Shown: positions 1 to 7,848, counted from the first letter of the stretch. The stretch: DNA of 10,601 nt from Clostridia bacterium (GCA_017441045.1 JAFSAK010000128.1:1-10601); one strand, 5' to 3'. The notes: a model not told the origin generated them from the sequence alone. Translations and numbers: made by a program.

Positions 1-1035
1 GCTTATACTATTAAGTGAAATGGATGCGCAAAGATGTTTTATAAAGGGATTTTTAAATCTCTCGAAAACATCGTTTGCATAATCTGTAAGGTCTTTTATG
101 GGCATATCAAGGGTTGGAATAATTTCCTCGAAAACGCAACCGCTTACAAAACTATACATCTCTTGATTATCCATACAGTCCTTAACGGTTTCTATGCCCT
201 TAAGCATTGCATAAGGAATCATAGAAGTATGGGCTCCGTTTAAAATACGCACCTTACGAGTTCTGTACATATCTAAATTATCGGTAAAGATAACATTAAG
301 ATTTGTTTTATAAAAAGGTAATTCACTGCCTATTTCTTTTGGGCCTTCAATTACCCAAAGGTGAAAGAGTTCACTTGTATTAAGCATATTATCAGTGGCT
401 TTAAGGGGTAAATCTTCATCCTTAGGATAGCCCGTAACGATGCGGTCAACAAGGGTATTGCAGAAGACATTTTCCCCCTCTACAAACTCTATAAAATCAT
501 CGCCGAAATTCCAGAGTTTTGCATAATCTATTATGCATTTTTTAAGAGTTTCGCCGTTTTTATCGATGAGTTCGCAAGGAAGGAATATAAAACCTTTAAG
601 TCCCAATTCAAAGCGGCGTTTCAAAAGCAGCGTTACCTTTGCGGGAAAGGTTATATCGGGGGCGTTTTCGGGCCTATCATCGCCGCAAAATGCTATACCT
701 GATTCTGTAGTATTTGAAACGATAAATCTAAAATTCTTATTTTCTGCAAGTTTCAGATATTCGCTAAAATCTTCATAGGGCTCAACGCATTTGCTGATGG
801 CGGTAATATGCTTTTCCTCTGTAGTAGGAGTACCGTTTTGAAGACCGCGCATAATATGGGTATAATTGCAGTTTTGCTCGGTCAAGACCTTGCACATACC
901 GTTTTTTATGGGTTGAACTACCACAACCGAAGCGCCAAAATCCGCTTCTTCATTTAATATTTCAACCATCCAATCAACAAAACCGCGCAAAAAACCGCCT
1001 TCGCCGAACTGAATTATCTTTTCTTTAAGGTACAT
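1..1035 (-). CDS. uxaB: Tagaturonate reductase (altronate oxidoreductase), 3' end cut off by window edge
   Basis: The enzyme reduces D-tagaturonate to D-altronate with NADH in the cytoplasm, the second step of galacturonate catabolism after UxaC. The frame is open for 345 codons from ATG at 1035 to position 1; family members are roughly 480-500 residues, so about two thirds is present. Residues 7-19 read IIQFGEGGFLRGF, the N-terminal dinucleotide-binding signature of UxaB within the long-chain mannitol dehydrogenase family. The catalytic pattern Lys-x4-Asn-x2-His is present as K261, N266 and H269 in KVRILNGAHT. The start is supported by AAAGGAG located inside the last codons of the GH4 gene. 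Only one base separates that gene's stop from this ATG, so translation is probably coupled and the two genes form an operon. A fructuronate or mannitol dehydrogenase is less likely given the N-terminal signature and context. Confidence 0.93.
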   Translation of the reverse strand, partial: MYLKEKIIQFGEGGFLRGFVDWMVEILNEEADFGASVVVVQPIKNGMCKVLTEQNCNYTHIMRGLQNGTPTTEEKHITAISKCVEPYEDFSEYLKLAENKNFRFIVSNTTESGIAFCGDDRPENAPDITFPAKVTLLLKRRFELGLKGFIFLPCELIDKNGETLKKCIIDYAKLWNFGDDFIEFVEGENVFCNTLVDRIVTGYPKDEDLPLKATDNMLNTSELFHLWVIEGPKEIGSELPFYKTNLNVIFTDNLDMYRTRKVRILNGAHTSMIPYAMLKGIETVKDCMDNQEMYSFVSGCVFEEIIPTLDMPIKDLTDYANDVFERFKNPFIKHLCASISLNSIS

Positions 1036-1036
1036 T

Positions 1037-2449
1037 TTAATTCTCCTTTAAAAATCCTTCAAGGTCATACATAGTTAAATACTCTTTTGTATTTATAAGC
1101 ATTTCTTTAAAGAGTTCTCTTGCATCACTTATTGAGCAGGTGGTAAGGGGGTCACCGCTAAATGCCATAAATGCTAAATCCAAATCTCTGTCATTAATGG
1201 CTTTAAGAACAGTTTCCTGCTCATTGCAGATTTTAGCAACGAGTTGATTTACGGGCTCGGGCACATTCCCTGCCATAACGGGAAGAACGCTATCTGCGCA
1301 GAAATAGGCATTGGTTTCAACAATTGCACCCATAGGCAGATTTGGAATCTGACCGCGGTTAGGAATGTTAACATTAGTAACAAAACTATGAAGACCCAAA
1401 AGTGCGCGAATCTGAAGAACTCCTTCTTCACCCGTTCCGCGAATCTTGATTTCTTCTTCGCCGCTTACCCTTCTTGCGCTCTTTGCAAGACGGTCCTTAA
1501 GGTCGTTTTTGCGCCAATCAACCGTAGTAAGACCAAAGCCCATTTCCTTAACTCTTTCGGGGCTTTCAAGATACCATTTACCCGGACAGAACTCTGCTAA
1601 ATGACGGTCTCCTGCGGCGGCGATAACACCTGTTTTTAAGAACAAATCCATCTTAACCTTATCGTTGCAATCAAAGGAGTTATTCATCCAGTTGGTATCG
1701 CTCTTATCCTTGGTGCCTATATCCTTATACTTCTCGCAGAATTTTCTATATGCGGGGAAAAGGTCCATATTCTTATACTGTGCCTTGGTAAGCCAGGTGA
1801 AATGGTTAACGCCAACGACATTTACCTTTACATCGGCTCTTTTAACATTTTCCTTGCCATATTCTTCGCGAAGCATTTTCATAAGAACTGCCATTGTGCC
1901 GAAAACTTCGTGGCAACAACCAAATGCCTTGATTTCGGGGAAGGTTTTATAAAGTTGAGCAACGCAAAGGGTCATAGGGTTGGTATAGTTAATAACCCAA
2001 GCGTTAGGACAATACTCTTTAATAGCCAATGCAAAACCTTCATACATAGGCAAGGTGCGAAGGGCTCTTACGATTCCTCCGGGGCCGCTTGTATCACCAA
2101 CCGACTGATAAATGCCGTACTTTTCAGGGGTATGCACGTCGGAATCCATTTCATCAAAGGTACCGGGCAGAATCGAAATAACAACGAAATCTGCGCCCGT
2201 AAGAGCATCTTTAATATTATCTACCGCTTTATAATTCCATTTGGATTTTGCATCTGCCAAATCGTTAAATTTATTGCCGATGATAACATTATCCTCGGCC
2301 GCTTTCATATCTATATCGTAAAGATAAACTTCTCCGCTAATATCATCTGCAGCGGCAAGGTCACTCATAAGGCCCCAGGCCCAACCTCTTGAGCCGCCGC
2401 CGATATATGCAATTTTTAAATCCTCTACTCGATTACCAAAATGTTTCAT
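1037..2449 (-). CDS. lplD: Glycoside hydrolase family 4 alpha-galacturonidase (LplD-like)
   Basis: The predicted 470-residue cytoplasmic enzyme belongs to GH4, whose members cleave by an NAD+- and divalent-metal-dependent redox mechanism. The Rossmann start is KIAYIGGGSRGWAW (residues 12-25). The motif CHEV is at 179-182; this four-residue variant is the published hallmark of GH4 alpha-galacturonidases, as opposed to alpha-galactosidases or 6-phospho-glycosidases. The second metal-ligand region is GVNHFTW with H216. The expected substrate is therefore short alpha-galacturonides such as digalacturonate, yielding galacturonate, which fits uxaB directly downstream. The ATG at 2449 is chosen because GGAGG lies 8 bases before it. 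An in-frame GTG at 2491 falls almost at the predicted transcription start and is rejected. The divergent AraC-type gene is the likely regulator. Family is certain; substrate rests on the CHEV motif and context. Confidence 0.93.
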   Translation of the reverse strand: MKHFGNRVEDLKIAYIGGGSRGWAWGLMSDLAAADDISGEVYLYDIDMKAAEDNVIIGNKFNDLADAKSKWNYKAVDNIKDALTGADFVVISILPGTFDEMDSDVHTPEKYGIYQSVGDTSGPGGIVRALRTLPMYEGFALAIKEYCPNAWVINYTNPMTLCVAQLYKTFPEIKAFGCCHEVFGTMAVLMKMLREEYGKENVKRADVKVNVVGVNHFTWLTKAQYKNMDLFPAYRKFCEKYKDIGTKDKSDTNWMNNSFDCNDKVKMDLFLKTGVIAAAGDRHLAEFCPGKWYLESPERVKEMGFGLTTVDWRKNDLKDRLAKSARRVSGEEEIKIRGTGEEGVLQIRALLGLHSFVTNVNIPNRGQIPNLPMGAIVETNAYFCADSVLPVMAGNVPEPVNQLVAKICNEQETVLKAINDRDLDLAFMAFSGDPLTTCSISDARELFKEMLINTKEYLTMYDLEGFLKEN

Positions 2450-2493
2450 TATATTTTCCTCCAAAAAATCAGTTATATTTTGAAACCGCACTC

Positions 2494-2522
2494 ATTATAC
2501 TGCGATTTTTTAATATTTACTA
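2494..2522 (-). promoter_or_regulatory. Promoter of the lplD-uxaB operon
   Basis: A perfect TATAAT -10 box (minus strand, 2494-2499) has a poor -35 match, TAGTAA at 2517-2522, across a 17-base spacer. The predicted start is near 2487, giving a leader of about 38 bases to the ATG at 2449. A good -10 with a weak -35 is typical of activator-dependent promoters, which suits control by the divergent AraC-family protein. That control is inferred. Confidence 0.55.
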
Positions 2523-2563
2523 TAATATTTTTGTCGTTTTCTCAAGAAACTATTAAATTTTTG

Positions 2564-2592
2564 TTGACTACGCACATTTTATGATATAAAAT
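2564..2592 (+). promoter_or_regulatory. Promoter of the AraC-family regulator gene
   Basis: TTGACT (2564-2569) and TAAAAT (2587-2592) are separated by 17 bases, each matching the sigma-A consensus at five of six positions. The predicted start near 2599 gives a leader of about 22 bases containing the AAGGGGG ribosome binding site. The strong match suggests basal expression of the regulator without an activator. Confidence 0.65.
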
Positions 2593-2620
2593 ATGTTTAA
2601 GGATATAAAGGGGGATTATT

Positions 2621-3430
2621 ATGGCCAAAATCATTTCATCTTCAGAAACTTTAGAGTATATTGATGTGTCCCTTGACCGTCAAACCTCAAAAACCGCTGT
2701 TTCTGAACACACCCACCCCTTCCACGAATTATATTTTTTGGTTTCGGGTAAGGTTAAATATTTTATTATCAACGAGATATTTGAGGCCTCTGACAGAGAT
2801 ATAGTTTTCGTTAAGAAAAATTATATCCATACCACCTCATATTCGGGAAACGCCGAAAGAATTCTTGTATCTTTTAATGATGCCTTTATTGGCAAACAGT
2901 ATAAGGAGTTTATTAAAGAAAGCTCCGAAGCCAAGCATTTCGTTTTATCCGATGACAGACAAAACGAAATCGAAAAGGTTGTCAGAAAGCTTTATCTCGA
3001 ATTCAAAAACAAGGAAGAAAACTATGTTTTTATGTGCAAAAACCTTCTGCGGCAACTACTTATTCTAATGAGCCGAGAAGATGTTAAACTAAATAAGGAA
3101 AATTTAAGCGGCACTCCCCTGGTAATCCAAAATGCCGCGAAATATATCACTGCTCATTTCGGAGAAAATCTTACTTTGGATATTTTATCGGAACAGTTCG
3201 CCATGAGTCCATCCTATTTTTCTAAATCATTTAAACAGTTTACGGGGCTGGGGCTTAACGAATATATAACCGCCGTGAGAATCTCCAATGCCAAAAAAAT
3301 GCTAAGGGATACTGATTTGACCGTTACGGAAGTTTCTCTGCGTTGCGGATTTAATGACAGCAACTATTTCGCCACCGTTTTCAAAAAGATAAACGGCGTT
3401 TCTCCCAAAAGATATTCGAAAGAAAAATAA
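2621..3430 (+). CDS. AraC-family transcriptional regulator with N-terminal cupin domain
   Basis: The 269-residue protein has the usual AraC/XylS length and layout. An N-terminal cupin-like sensing domain contains the HTHPFHELYFL segment (residues 30-40), typical of sugar-responsive members. The C-terminal DNA-binding domain has two helix-turn-helix units: residues 185-206 (LTLDILSEQFAMSPSYFSKS region) and 236-267, ending in the family signature with FNDSNYFATVFKK and the SPKRYSK tail. The ATG at 2621 follows AAGGGGG at a suitable distance. It is divergent to the alpha-galacturonidase operon, the standard position for a local activator, so it probably senses a galacturonate-related sugar; the ligand cannot be read from sequence. 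The gene ends at a bidirectional hairpin shared with the converging beta-propeller gene. Confidence 0.9.
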   Translation: MAKIISSSETLEYIDVSLDRQTSKTAVSEHTHPFHELYFLVSGKVKYFIINEIFEASDRDIVFVKKNYIHTTSYSGNAERILVSFNDAFIGKQYKEFIKESSEAKHFVLSDDRQNEIEKVVRKLYLEFKNKEENYVFMCKNLLRQLLILMSREDVKLNKENLSGTPLVIQNAAKYITAHFGENLTLDILSEQFAMSPSYFSKSFKQFTGLGLNEYITAVRISNAKKMLRDTDLTVTEVSLRCGFNDSNYFATVFKKINGVSPKRYSKEK

Positions 3431-3440
3431 CCTATAAAAG

Positions 3441-3469
3441 AACACGGGTGACCAATGGTCACCCGTGTT
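3441..3469. terminator. Bidirectional hairpin terminator between convergent genes
   Basis: A perfect 13-bp stem (AACACGGGTGACC paired with GGTCACCCGTGTT) closes a 3-base AAT loop. It starts 10 bases after the AraC gene stop and lies just beyond the beta-propeller gene stop on the other strand. Downstream T content is moderate in both directions (TCACTTTT on plus, CTTTTAT on minus), so it can serve both genes. Confidence 0.85.
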
Positions 3470-3475
3470 TCACTT

Positions 3476-5488
3476 TTAGAAATCAATTGTTTTAAGAATT
3501 GCGAAATCTGATATATTTAAAATCTTCATTTCTTCATTGCTTACAATATAGAAATTATCGCCCACGAAGGCACCTCTTACGGTATATTCATAATCGGTGT
3601 CCATATCTATTTCAGCCAGTTTCACAAATCTATCGCCCTCATATTTATAAATCATATATTTAGGCGCGGTATTATAGTTATTCGCGATAAATCCCATAAG
3701 GTTTTTATCCACTGCTACCATCATCGCCTTATGGTTATTTAAAGCAGATGAATGATAGTAACCCTCTATAACGGTTTTATCTTCTTCGGTTACATTAGTG
3801 GGGTCTTTTATATTAAACATTGAAAGTTTAAGGAAACTTGTTCTGCCCGTTTCAATGTCTGCCTCCATACCGAAACCTAAAAGTTTTCCATCAGAATATG
3901 GGTACATATACTCCGAGAAACCGGGGATTTTAAGCTCGCCTAAAATCTTTGGGTTTTTAGGATCAGAAAGGTCGGCGGAAAACAGGGGGTCGGTTTGGCG
4001 GAAGGTTACAAAATACGCGATATCATCCATAAATCTTACGGAATATACCCTCTCCCCTTTTGCCAAATCTTTAATTTCGCCTATCTTTTCGAGTTTTTCA
4101 TCGAGTATGGTCAAGCGGGCAGTGGTTTCATCACTCACTGTTATAAAGCTATTTTCACTATTATCGAATTTTTGCGTCATGCGCTTCCGCTCGGTAACCG
4201 TAGTCACGAATCTGAAATTGCCTTTATATTCATCTATAAAAAATTGATTTTCAAGGGTGCCGTCTACCCTACCCGTATTTTTATATTCAATTTCTCCACC
4301 TGAAAATGCAAGGCGGGAAACGGTGATATAAGAACTTACATAGGTATCATCAGAATCTGATTTTTTATCATCATAGCGAGTATTGGCAAGGATTATATTA
4401 CCTTTACTGCAATAAACCTGATCGGTGCCGCCTAAGATACTTGCGCTACCCTTTAAAGCCGCGTCATTATAGTTATAAGCGGCAATAACCGTATAGGTAT
4501 TGGTTTTAATTTCATCATCATAGCGATATATACAGTCGGCAGGGAGTGCTTCCCTTTCACCGTCACGTTCAACGGTAGGCACAAAGGTGGTGGGGTCCGA
4601 TTTAACTATATTATCGATATTTATAGGACAATTTGAAATAAGGTATATATAATCTCCAACCATTCTTGAGGTCTGATAATAACCCTGCTGACAACTTTCC
4701 CCTATCTTTTTAGGCGCCTTGCGGTCGGAAATATCATAAATAATAACCGAGCTTGTATTTCTTGTACCCTCATATAAATCGGTCTTTAAAATGATAAGGC
4801 GGTCGCCCTTTATAAACATTTCATCGCAGTTTACATCGATTTCGCCCGTTATGGCTATGCGGCTTAAAATCTCCGATTCCGCACCTTTGGCTGAAACTAT
4901 AGTTATAACATTATTATATACGTAATAAATGTACTTGCCGTCAGTTTTCATAATATCGGCTTCGTTTACACCCTCAACCTGCTCTGTGGTTTCAGAGAAA
5001 TCGGCGCCACTATCGGTAACCGAATCGGAAGTAGGGTCAGAATTACTGGGTTTTGAGCCCTTCAAACTACCGTTACCTGAATTTTGAGTATTGGTACCCG
5101 TTGTGCCTTCGGCCATATCTTCATCATCGGTAGTGGAATATTCATAATAATATTCATAAGTTTCATCTTCGGTAACGATGCCAATATTATCGAACCATTG
5201 AGATAATGCGCTTTGTTTTTGCCCCTCAAATATTTTATAAATTTCGTTATAAGAATTGGCGGCGGTCAAAGATTCGGCCTTCACTTTAACGCTATTTTTA
5301 GGGATAAAAATAATACTGAGCGCTATAGCGGCGGCAAGGGCAACTGCGGTGCCTATTCGCCAAATAGTTGCGGGATTTTTCTTTTCTTCTTTGCCCTCTG
5401 CGGCCTCTATTTCTTTAAGAACAGATTCTTTAACGCTGCATTCGGGTTTAATATTATCAAACGCTTTTTTATAATTCTCTTTAAACAT
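3476..5488 (-). CDS. Single-pass membrane protein with extracellular beta-propeller; putative anti-sigma/sensor partner
   Basis: The predicted 670-residue protein has three parts. Residues 1-43 are a charged cytosolic tail (MFKENYKKAFDNIKP start). Residues 45-63 form one hydrophobic membrane segment ending in IIFIP. Residues from about 65 on are extracellular. A low-complexity acidic, Tyr, Ser and Thr rich linker (about 110-168) leads to VEGVNEADIMKTDGKYIYYV (171-190), the opening signature of the secreted beta-propeller domain family Pfam calls Beta_propel. The rest is rich in repeated beta-strand patterns. The ATG at 5488 follows GAAGGAG and overlaps the sigma gene stop by 8 bases (ATGTTTAA), so the two are translationally coupled. 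The short cytosolic tail resembles those of membrane anti-sigma factors encoded next to clostridial ECF sigmas, so it may hold the sigma factor inactive; that role is inferred. The propeller's ligand is unknown. Confidence 0.85.
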   Translation of the reverse strand: MFKENYKKAFDNIKPECSVKESVLKEIEAAEGKEEKKNPATIWRIGTAVALAAAIALSIIFIPKNSVKVKAESLTAANSYNEIYKIFEGQKQSALSQWFDNIGIVTEDETYEYYYEYSTTDDEDMAEGTTGTNTQNSGNGSLKGSKPSNSDPTSDSVTDSGADFSETTEQVEGVNEADIMKTDGKYIYYVYNNVITIVSAKGAESEILSRIAITGEIDVNCDEMFIKGDRLIILKTDLYEGTRNTSSVIIYDISDRKAPKKIGESCQQGYYQTSRMVGDYIYLISNCPINIDNIVKSDPTTFVPTVERDGEREALPADCIYRYDDEIKTNTYTVIAAYNYNDAALKGSASILGGTDQVYCSKGNIILANTRYDDKKSDSDDTYVSSYITVSRLAFSGGEIEYKNTGRVDGTLENQFFIDEYKGNFRFVTTVTERKRMTQKFDNSENSFITVSDETTARLTILDEKLEKIGEIKDLAKGERVYSVRFMDDIAYFVTFRQTDPLFSADLSDPKNPKILGELKIPGFSEYMYPYSDGKLLGFGMEADIETGRTSFLKLSMFNIKDPTNVTEEDKTVIEGYYHSSALNNHKAMMVAVDKNLMGFIANNYNTAPKYMIYKYEGDRFVKLAEIDMDTDYEYTVRGAFVGDNFYIVSNEEMKILNISDFAILKTIDF

Positions 5489-5954
5489 CAAATTCAACTC
5501 CTTCAAGGTAGGTTTTAAGTTTAGTTCTTGCGCGGTGAAGTTGGGATTTCACCGTAGAGGGATTATGGTTTAAAAGTTTTCCTATTTCCTCAACACTAAA
5601 TCCACAGTAATAATGAAGGTGAATGACAGTTCGATATTTCTGAGGAAGGCGCATAACTGCCTCTAAAGTATCATTTTCAGGCATATCTACGCTAACATTA
5701 TCGGCAAGTGCTTCGGTCTTCTTAAACCAACTGCTATTTAGCATACTTTTACTGCAATTAATGGTAATTCGAATCAGCAGCGCCTTGGTATGCTCCTCAT
5801 TATTGACTTTGTCTTTATGTTTTATAAACCTTAAAAATACTTCCTGCAATATGTCGTCCGCATCATATTTATTTTTTACTCTTGCAAAGGCAAGGCGGTA
5901 CACCATATCGGAGTATTTATTAAAGGCCTCTGCGGCAGAAATTTTATATTCCAT
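5481..5954 (-). CDS. ECF-type RNA polymerase sigma factor (sigma-70 family)
   Basis: The 157-residue protein contains only regions 2 and 4, as in extracytoplasmic-function sigma factors. Region 2 is about residues 14-45 and includes the core-binding and -10 recognition stretch DADDILQEVFLRF. Region 4 is about 98-150, with LPQKYRTVIHLHYYCGFS followed by the helix-turn-helix VEEIGKLLNHNPSTVKSQLH that reads the -35 box. The ATG at 5954 is preceded by AAGGAGGG at good spacing. The gene overlaps the start of the membrane beta-propeller gene by 8 bases, the layout of a sigma factor with its membrane regulator. It should direct transcription in response to an envelope or extracellular signal. The likely first target is its own promoter, which has a GCAACC -35 box. 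The subgroup cannot be assigned by eye. Confidence 0.93.
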   Translation of the reverse strand: MEYKISAAEAFNKYSDMVYRLAFARVKNKYDADDILQEVFLRFIKHKDKVNNEEHTKALLIRITINCSKSMLNSSWFKKTEALADNVSVDMPENDTLEAVMRLPQKYRTVIHLHYYCGFSVEEIGKLLNHNPSTVKSQLHRARTKLKTYLEGVEFDV

Positions 5955-5973
5955 AATTTCCCTCCTTTACTTA

Positions 5974-6004
5974 TAAAACTTTTTACCTATCGAAAAGGTT
6001 GCAA
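5974..6004 (-). promoter_or_regulatory. Candidate ECF-type promoter for the sigma/beta-propeller operon
   Basis: On the minus strand TTGCAACC (5997-6004) contains the AAC core common to ECF -35 boxes and is followed by a TTTT run. A loose -10 candidate, GTTTTA (5974-5979), lies 17 bases beyond GCAACC. No good sigma-A pair is evident in the same gap. Autoregulation by the encoded sigma factor is inferred; the -10 assignment is weak. Confidence 0.4.
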
Positions 6005-6020
6005 ATTTTTTAAAAAAAAC

Positions 6021-6058
6021 AAAAACAGATTCACAAGAAAACCTGCGAATCTGTTTTT
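6021..6058 (-). terminator. Rho-independent terminator of rny
   Basis: Arms AAAAACAGATTC and GAATCTGTTTTT pair over 12 bp. The inner bases extend the stem by five more pairs with two wobbles (GCAGG with CTTGT in the transcript), leaving a TTTT loop. In the rny transcript the stem runs into TTTTTGTTTTTTTT, a strong U tract. It lies 17 bases beyond the rny stop and just before the sigma operon promoter, isolating that operon. Confidence 0.9.
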
Positions 6059-6075
6059 ACAAATCTATTTATTGA

Positions 6076-7626
6076 TTATTTAGCGTAATCTACAGCGCGG
6101 TTTTCGCGAATGAGATTTACCTTGATTTGACCGGGATATTCGAGTTCGTTTTCAATTTTCTCGGCAATTTCGTGAGCGATTATTACCATCTGGTCATCAC
6201 TGATAACTTCGGGTTTAACAATAATTCTAACTTCACGGCCTGCCTGAATTGCAAAGGAACCTTCAACTCCGTTAAAGGAATTAGCAATTTCCTCAAGTTT
6301 CTCAAGACGCTTGATATAACTTTCGATATTCTCGCGACGAGCTCCCGGACGGGCGGCAGAAATAGCATCGGCGGCCTGAACTATACAAGCGATAACCGTT
6401 TTGGCTTCTACATCGCCGTGGTGAGCGTGAATCGCGTGAACAACTGCTTCGCTTTCCTTATACTTTTTAGCGGCATCAACGCCAAGCTGGATATGAGAAC
6501 CTTCTTGCTCATGGTCAATGGCCTTACCGATATCGTGAAGCAAACCTGCGCGTTTTGCAAGGGTTACATCAACGCCCATTTCGGCGGCAATAAGACCTGC
6601 AAGATGGCAAACCTCTAAAGAATGGTTAAGCACATTCTGGCCATAACTTGTTCTGAAATGCAAACGGCCGAGAAGTTTGATAAGTTCGGGATGCAAACTA
6701 TGAACACCCGATTCTATCATTGCGCTTTCGCCTTCCTGCTTAATAATGGATTCAACTTCAGCAGTGGCTTTAGCAACGCTTTCTTCGATTCTTGCGGGAT
6801 GGATTCTACCATCAACAATAAGTTTTTCAAGTGTTCTTCTGGCTATCTCTCTACGGATGGGCTCAAAACTTGAAACGGTAATTGCTTCGGGGGTATCATC
6901 AATAATAAGGTCAACGCCCGTTGCATTTTCAATGGCGCGGATATTTCTACCCTCACGGCCGATGATACGACCCTTCATTTCATCATTGGGAAGAGCAACG
7001 GTAGAAACCGTAATCTCTGATGAATGGTCGGCAGCGCAACGCTGAATAGCATGGCCGATAACCTCGCGGGCAAGTTTTTCAGACTCTTCTTTTGTCTGCT
7101 GTTCAAACTCCATAATTCTTACTGCTTTTTCGTGAGATAACTCACCATCAAGCATCTGGAGGAGTTCGGCTTTCGCCTGTTCTTTTGAAAGGCCTGAAAT
7201 CTTTTCAAGCATTTCGAGTTGGCTTTTCTTGATGCGGTCGCACTCTTCAAGGCGAACATCAATTTCTTTAGCGCGTTCTGCAAGTTTTTCTTCCTTAACT
7301 TCAAGGTTATCTAACTTGCGATCAAGGGTTTCTTCCTTCTGCTGAAGGCGATGCTCCTGACGCTGAACTTCACTTCTACGTTCGCGAAGGTCGCGCTCAG
7401 TATCCTGACGGAGCTGATGAATTTCTTCTTTCGCTTCAATAAGGGTTTCTTTTCTTTTGGTTTCAGCGGTTTTCATCGCATCGTTTAAAATGCGCTTTGC
7501 TTCCTCTTCGGCTGAGCCAATGGTCTTTTCGGCAGATTTACGGCGATAAGCCGAACCTACGAAAAATCCGATTACTCCAAGAAGAAGGGCAACACCGCCG
7601 AGAATAATCTCAACTAATTCGGGCAT
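6076..7626 (-). CDS. rny: Ribonuclease Y
   Basis: RNase Y is the membrane-anchored endoribonuclease that starts bulk mRNA decay in many Firmicutes, acting in a complex resembling the RNA degradosome. The 516-residue protein has the full family layout. An N-terminal membrane helix is at about residues 5-25, and a long charged coiled coil at about 30-180. A KH RNA-binding domain carries the [11 protein letters not shown] loop (219-229). The HD domain holds the metal-binding GLLHDIGK motif (H364, D365). The C-terminus is a conserved region ending in AVDYAK. Length is that expected for the family. ATG at 7626 follows TAGGAGGTG. The gene has its own promoter and terminator, so it can be expressed alone, although readthrough from the fkbM-like gene upstream is possible because no terminator is seen between them. 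Confidence 0.98.
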   Translation of the reverse strand: MPELVEIILGGVALLLGVIGFFVGSAYRRKSAEKTIGSAEEEAKRILNDAMKTAETKRKETLIEAKEEIHQLRQDTERDLRERRSEVQRQEHRLQQKEETLDRKLDNLEVKEEKLAERAKEIDVRLEECDRIKKSQLEMLEKISGLSKEQAKAELLQMLDGELSHEKAVRIMEFEQQTKEESEKLAREVIGHAIQRCAADHSSEITVSTVALPNDEMKGRIIGREGRNIRAIENATGVDLIIDDTPEAITVSSFEPIRREIARRTLEKLIVDGRIHPARIEESVAKATAEVESIIKQEGESAMIESGVHSLHPELIKLLGRLHFRTSYGQNVLNHSLEVCHLAGLIAAEMGVDVTLAKRAGLLHDIGKAIDHEQEGSHIQLGVDAAKKYKESEAVVHAIHAHHGDVEAKTVIACIVQAADAISAARPGARRENIESYIKRLEKLEEIANSFNGVEGSFAIQAGREVRIIVKPEVISDDQMVIIAHEIAEKIENELEYPGQIKVNLIRENRAVDYAK

Positions 7627-7773
7627 AAATGCACCTCCTATATAATAAATCGGGTTTTACTTGCGAACTGTAAATGCGCAAAGTCGGGGACCCGAATTTC
7701 TCCCCGTGATACTGCTTATTTTGGATAGGTGTTAATTAAATAAAAACAAACACTATAGCCATCATAACCTATC
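7627..7773 (-). promoter_or_regulatory. Structured 5' leader of rny
   Basis: The predicted transcript start at about 7773 leaves a leader of roughly 147 bases. On the minus strand it can form several stems. The first bases, GATAGGT (7767-7773), pair with ACCTATC (7724-7730). CGGGGA (7701-7706) pairs with TCCCCG (7685-7690) around a 10-base loop. A third helix, CGCAA/TTGCG, extended past one bulge by ACT/AGT, uses 7659-7684. The ribosome binding site GGAGG (7635-7639) lies outside these. No known riboswitch class is recognised; self-regulation by RNase Y cleavage is a possibility only. Confidence 0.4.
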
Positions 7774-7779
7774 ATTACA

Positions 7780-7808
7780 ATTTTAACATTTTATTCCTTT
7801 CGTGTCAA
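7780..7808 (-). promoter_or_regulatory. Promoter of rny
   Basis: On the minus strand a perfect TTGACA -35 (7803-7808) is 17 bases from a TAAAAT -10 box (7780-7785), which is preceded by TGT to give an extended -10. This is a strong sigma-A promoter located 41 bases beyond the stop of the upstream methyltransferase gene. It makes rny expression independent of that gene. Confidence 0.75.
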
Positions 7809-7848
7809 GAAAAAACGCATATTTTGGTGATGAAAAATAACACATACG

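Noticed and set aside
533..778. 81-codon plus-strand ORF in the first kilobase
   Set aside because: The minus strand here is an uninterrupted uxaB frame, so this is an antisense shadow.
1802..2392. 196-codon plus-strand ORF opposite the alpha-galacturonidase gene
   Set aside because: It lies wholly antisense to a well-conserved gene, has no recognisable domain and no ribosome binding site; it is a frame shadow.
2450..2491. N-terminal extension of the GH4 gene from an in-frame GTG at 2491
   Set aside because: The GTG sits almost at the predicted transcription start, has no ribosome binding site, and the extra 14 residues precede an ATG with GGAGG at ideal spacing.
5155..5325. Acidic, Ser/Thr/Tyr-rich low-complexity stretch in the beta-propeller gene as a possible frameshift or foreign insert
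   Set aside because: The frame stays open through it, and such linkers are common between a membrane helix and an extracellular domain. The low-complexity part itself lies at about 4985-5160.
5489..5506. N-terminal extension of the beta-propeller gene from a TTG at 5506
   Set aside because: The ATG at 5488 has GAAGGAG at good spacing; those bases would instead be codons of the extension.
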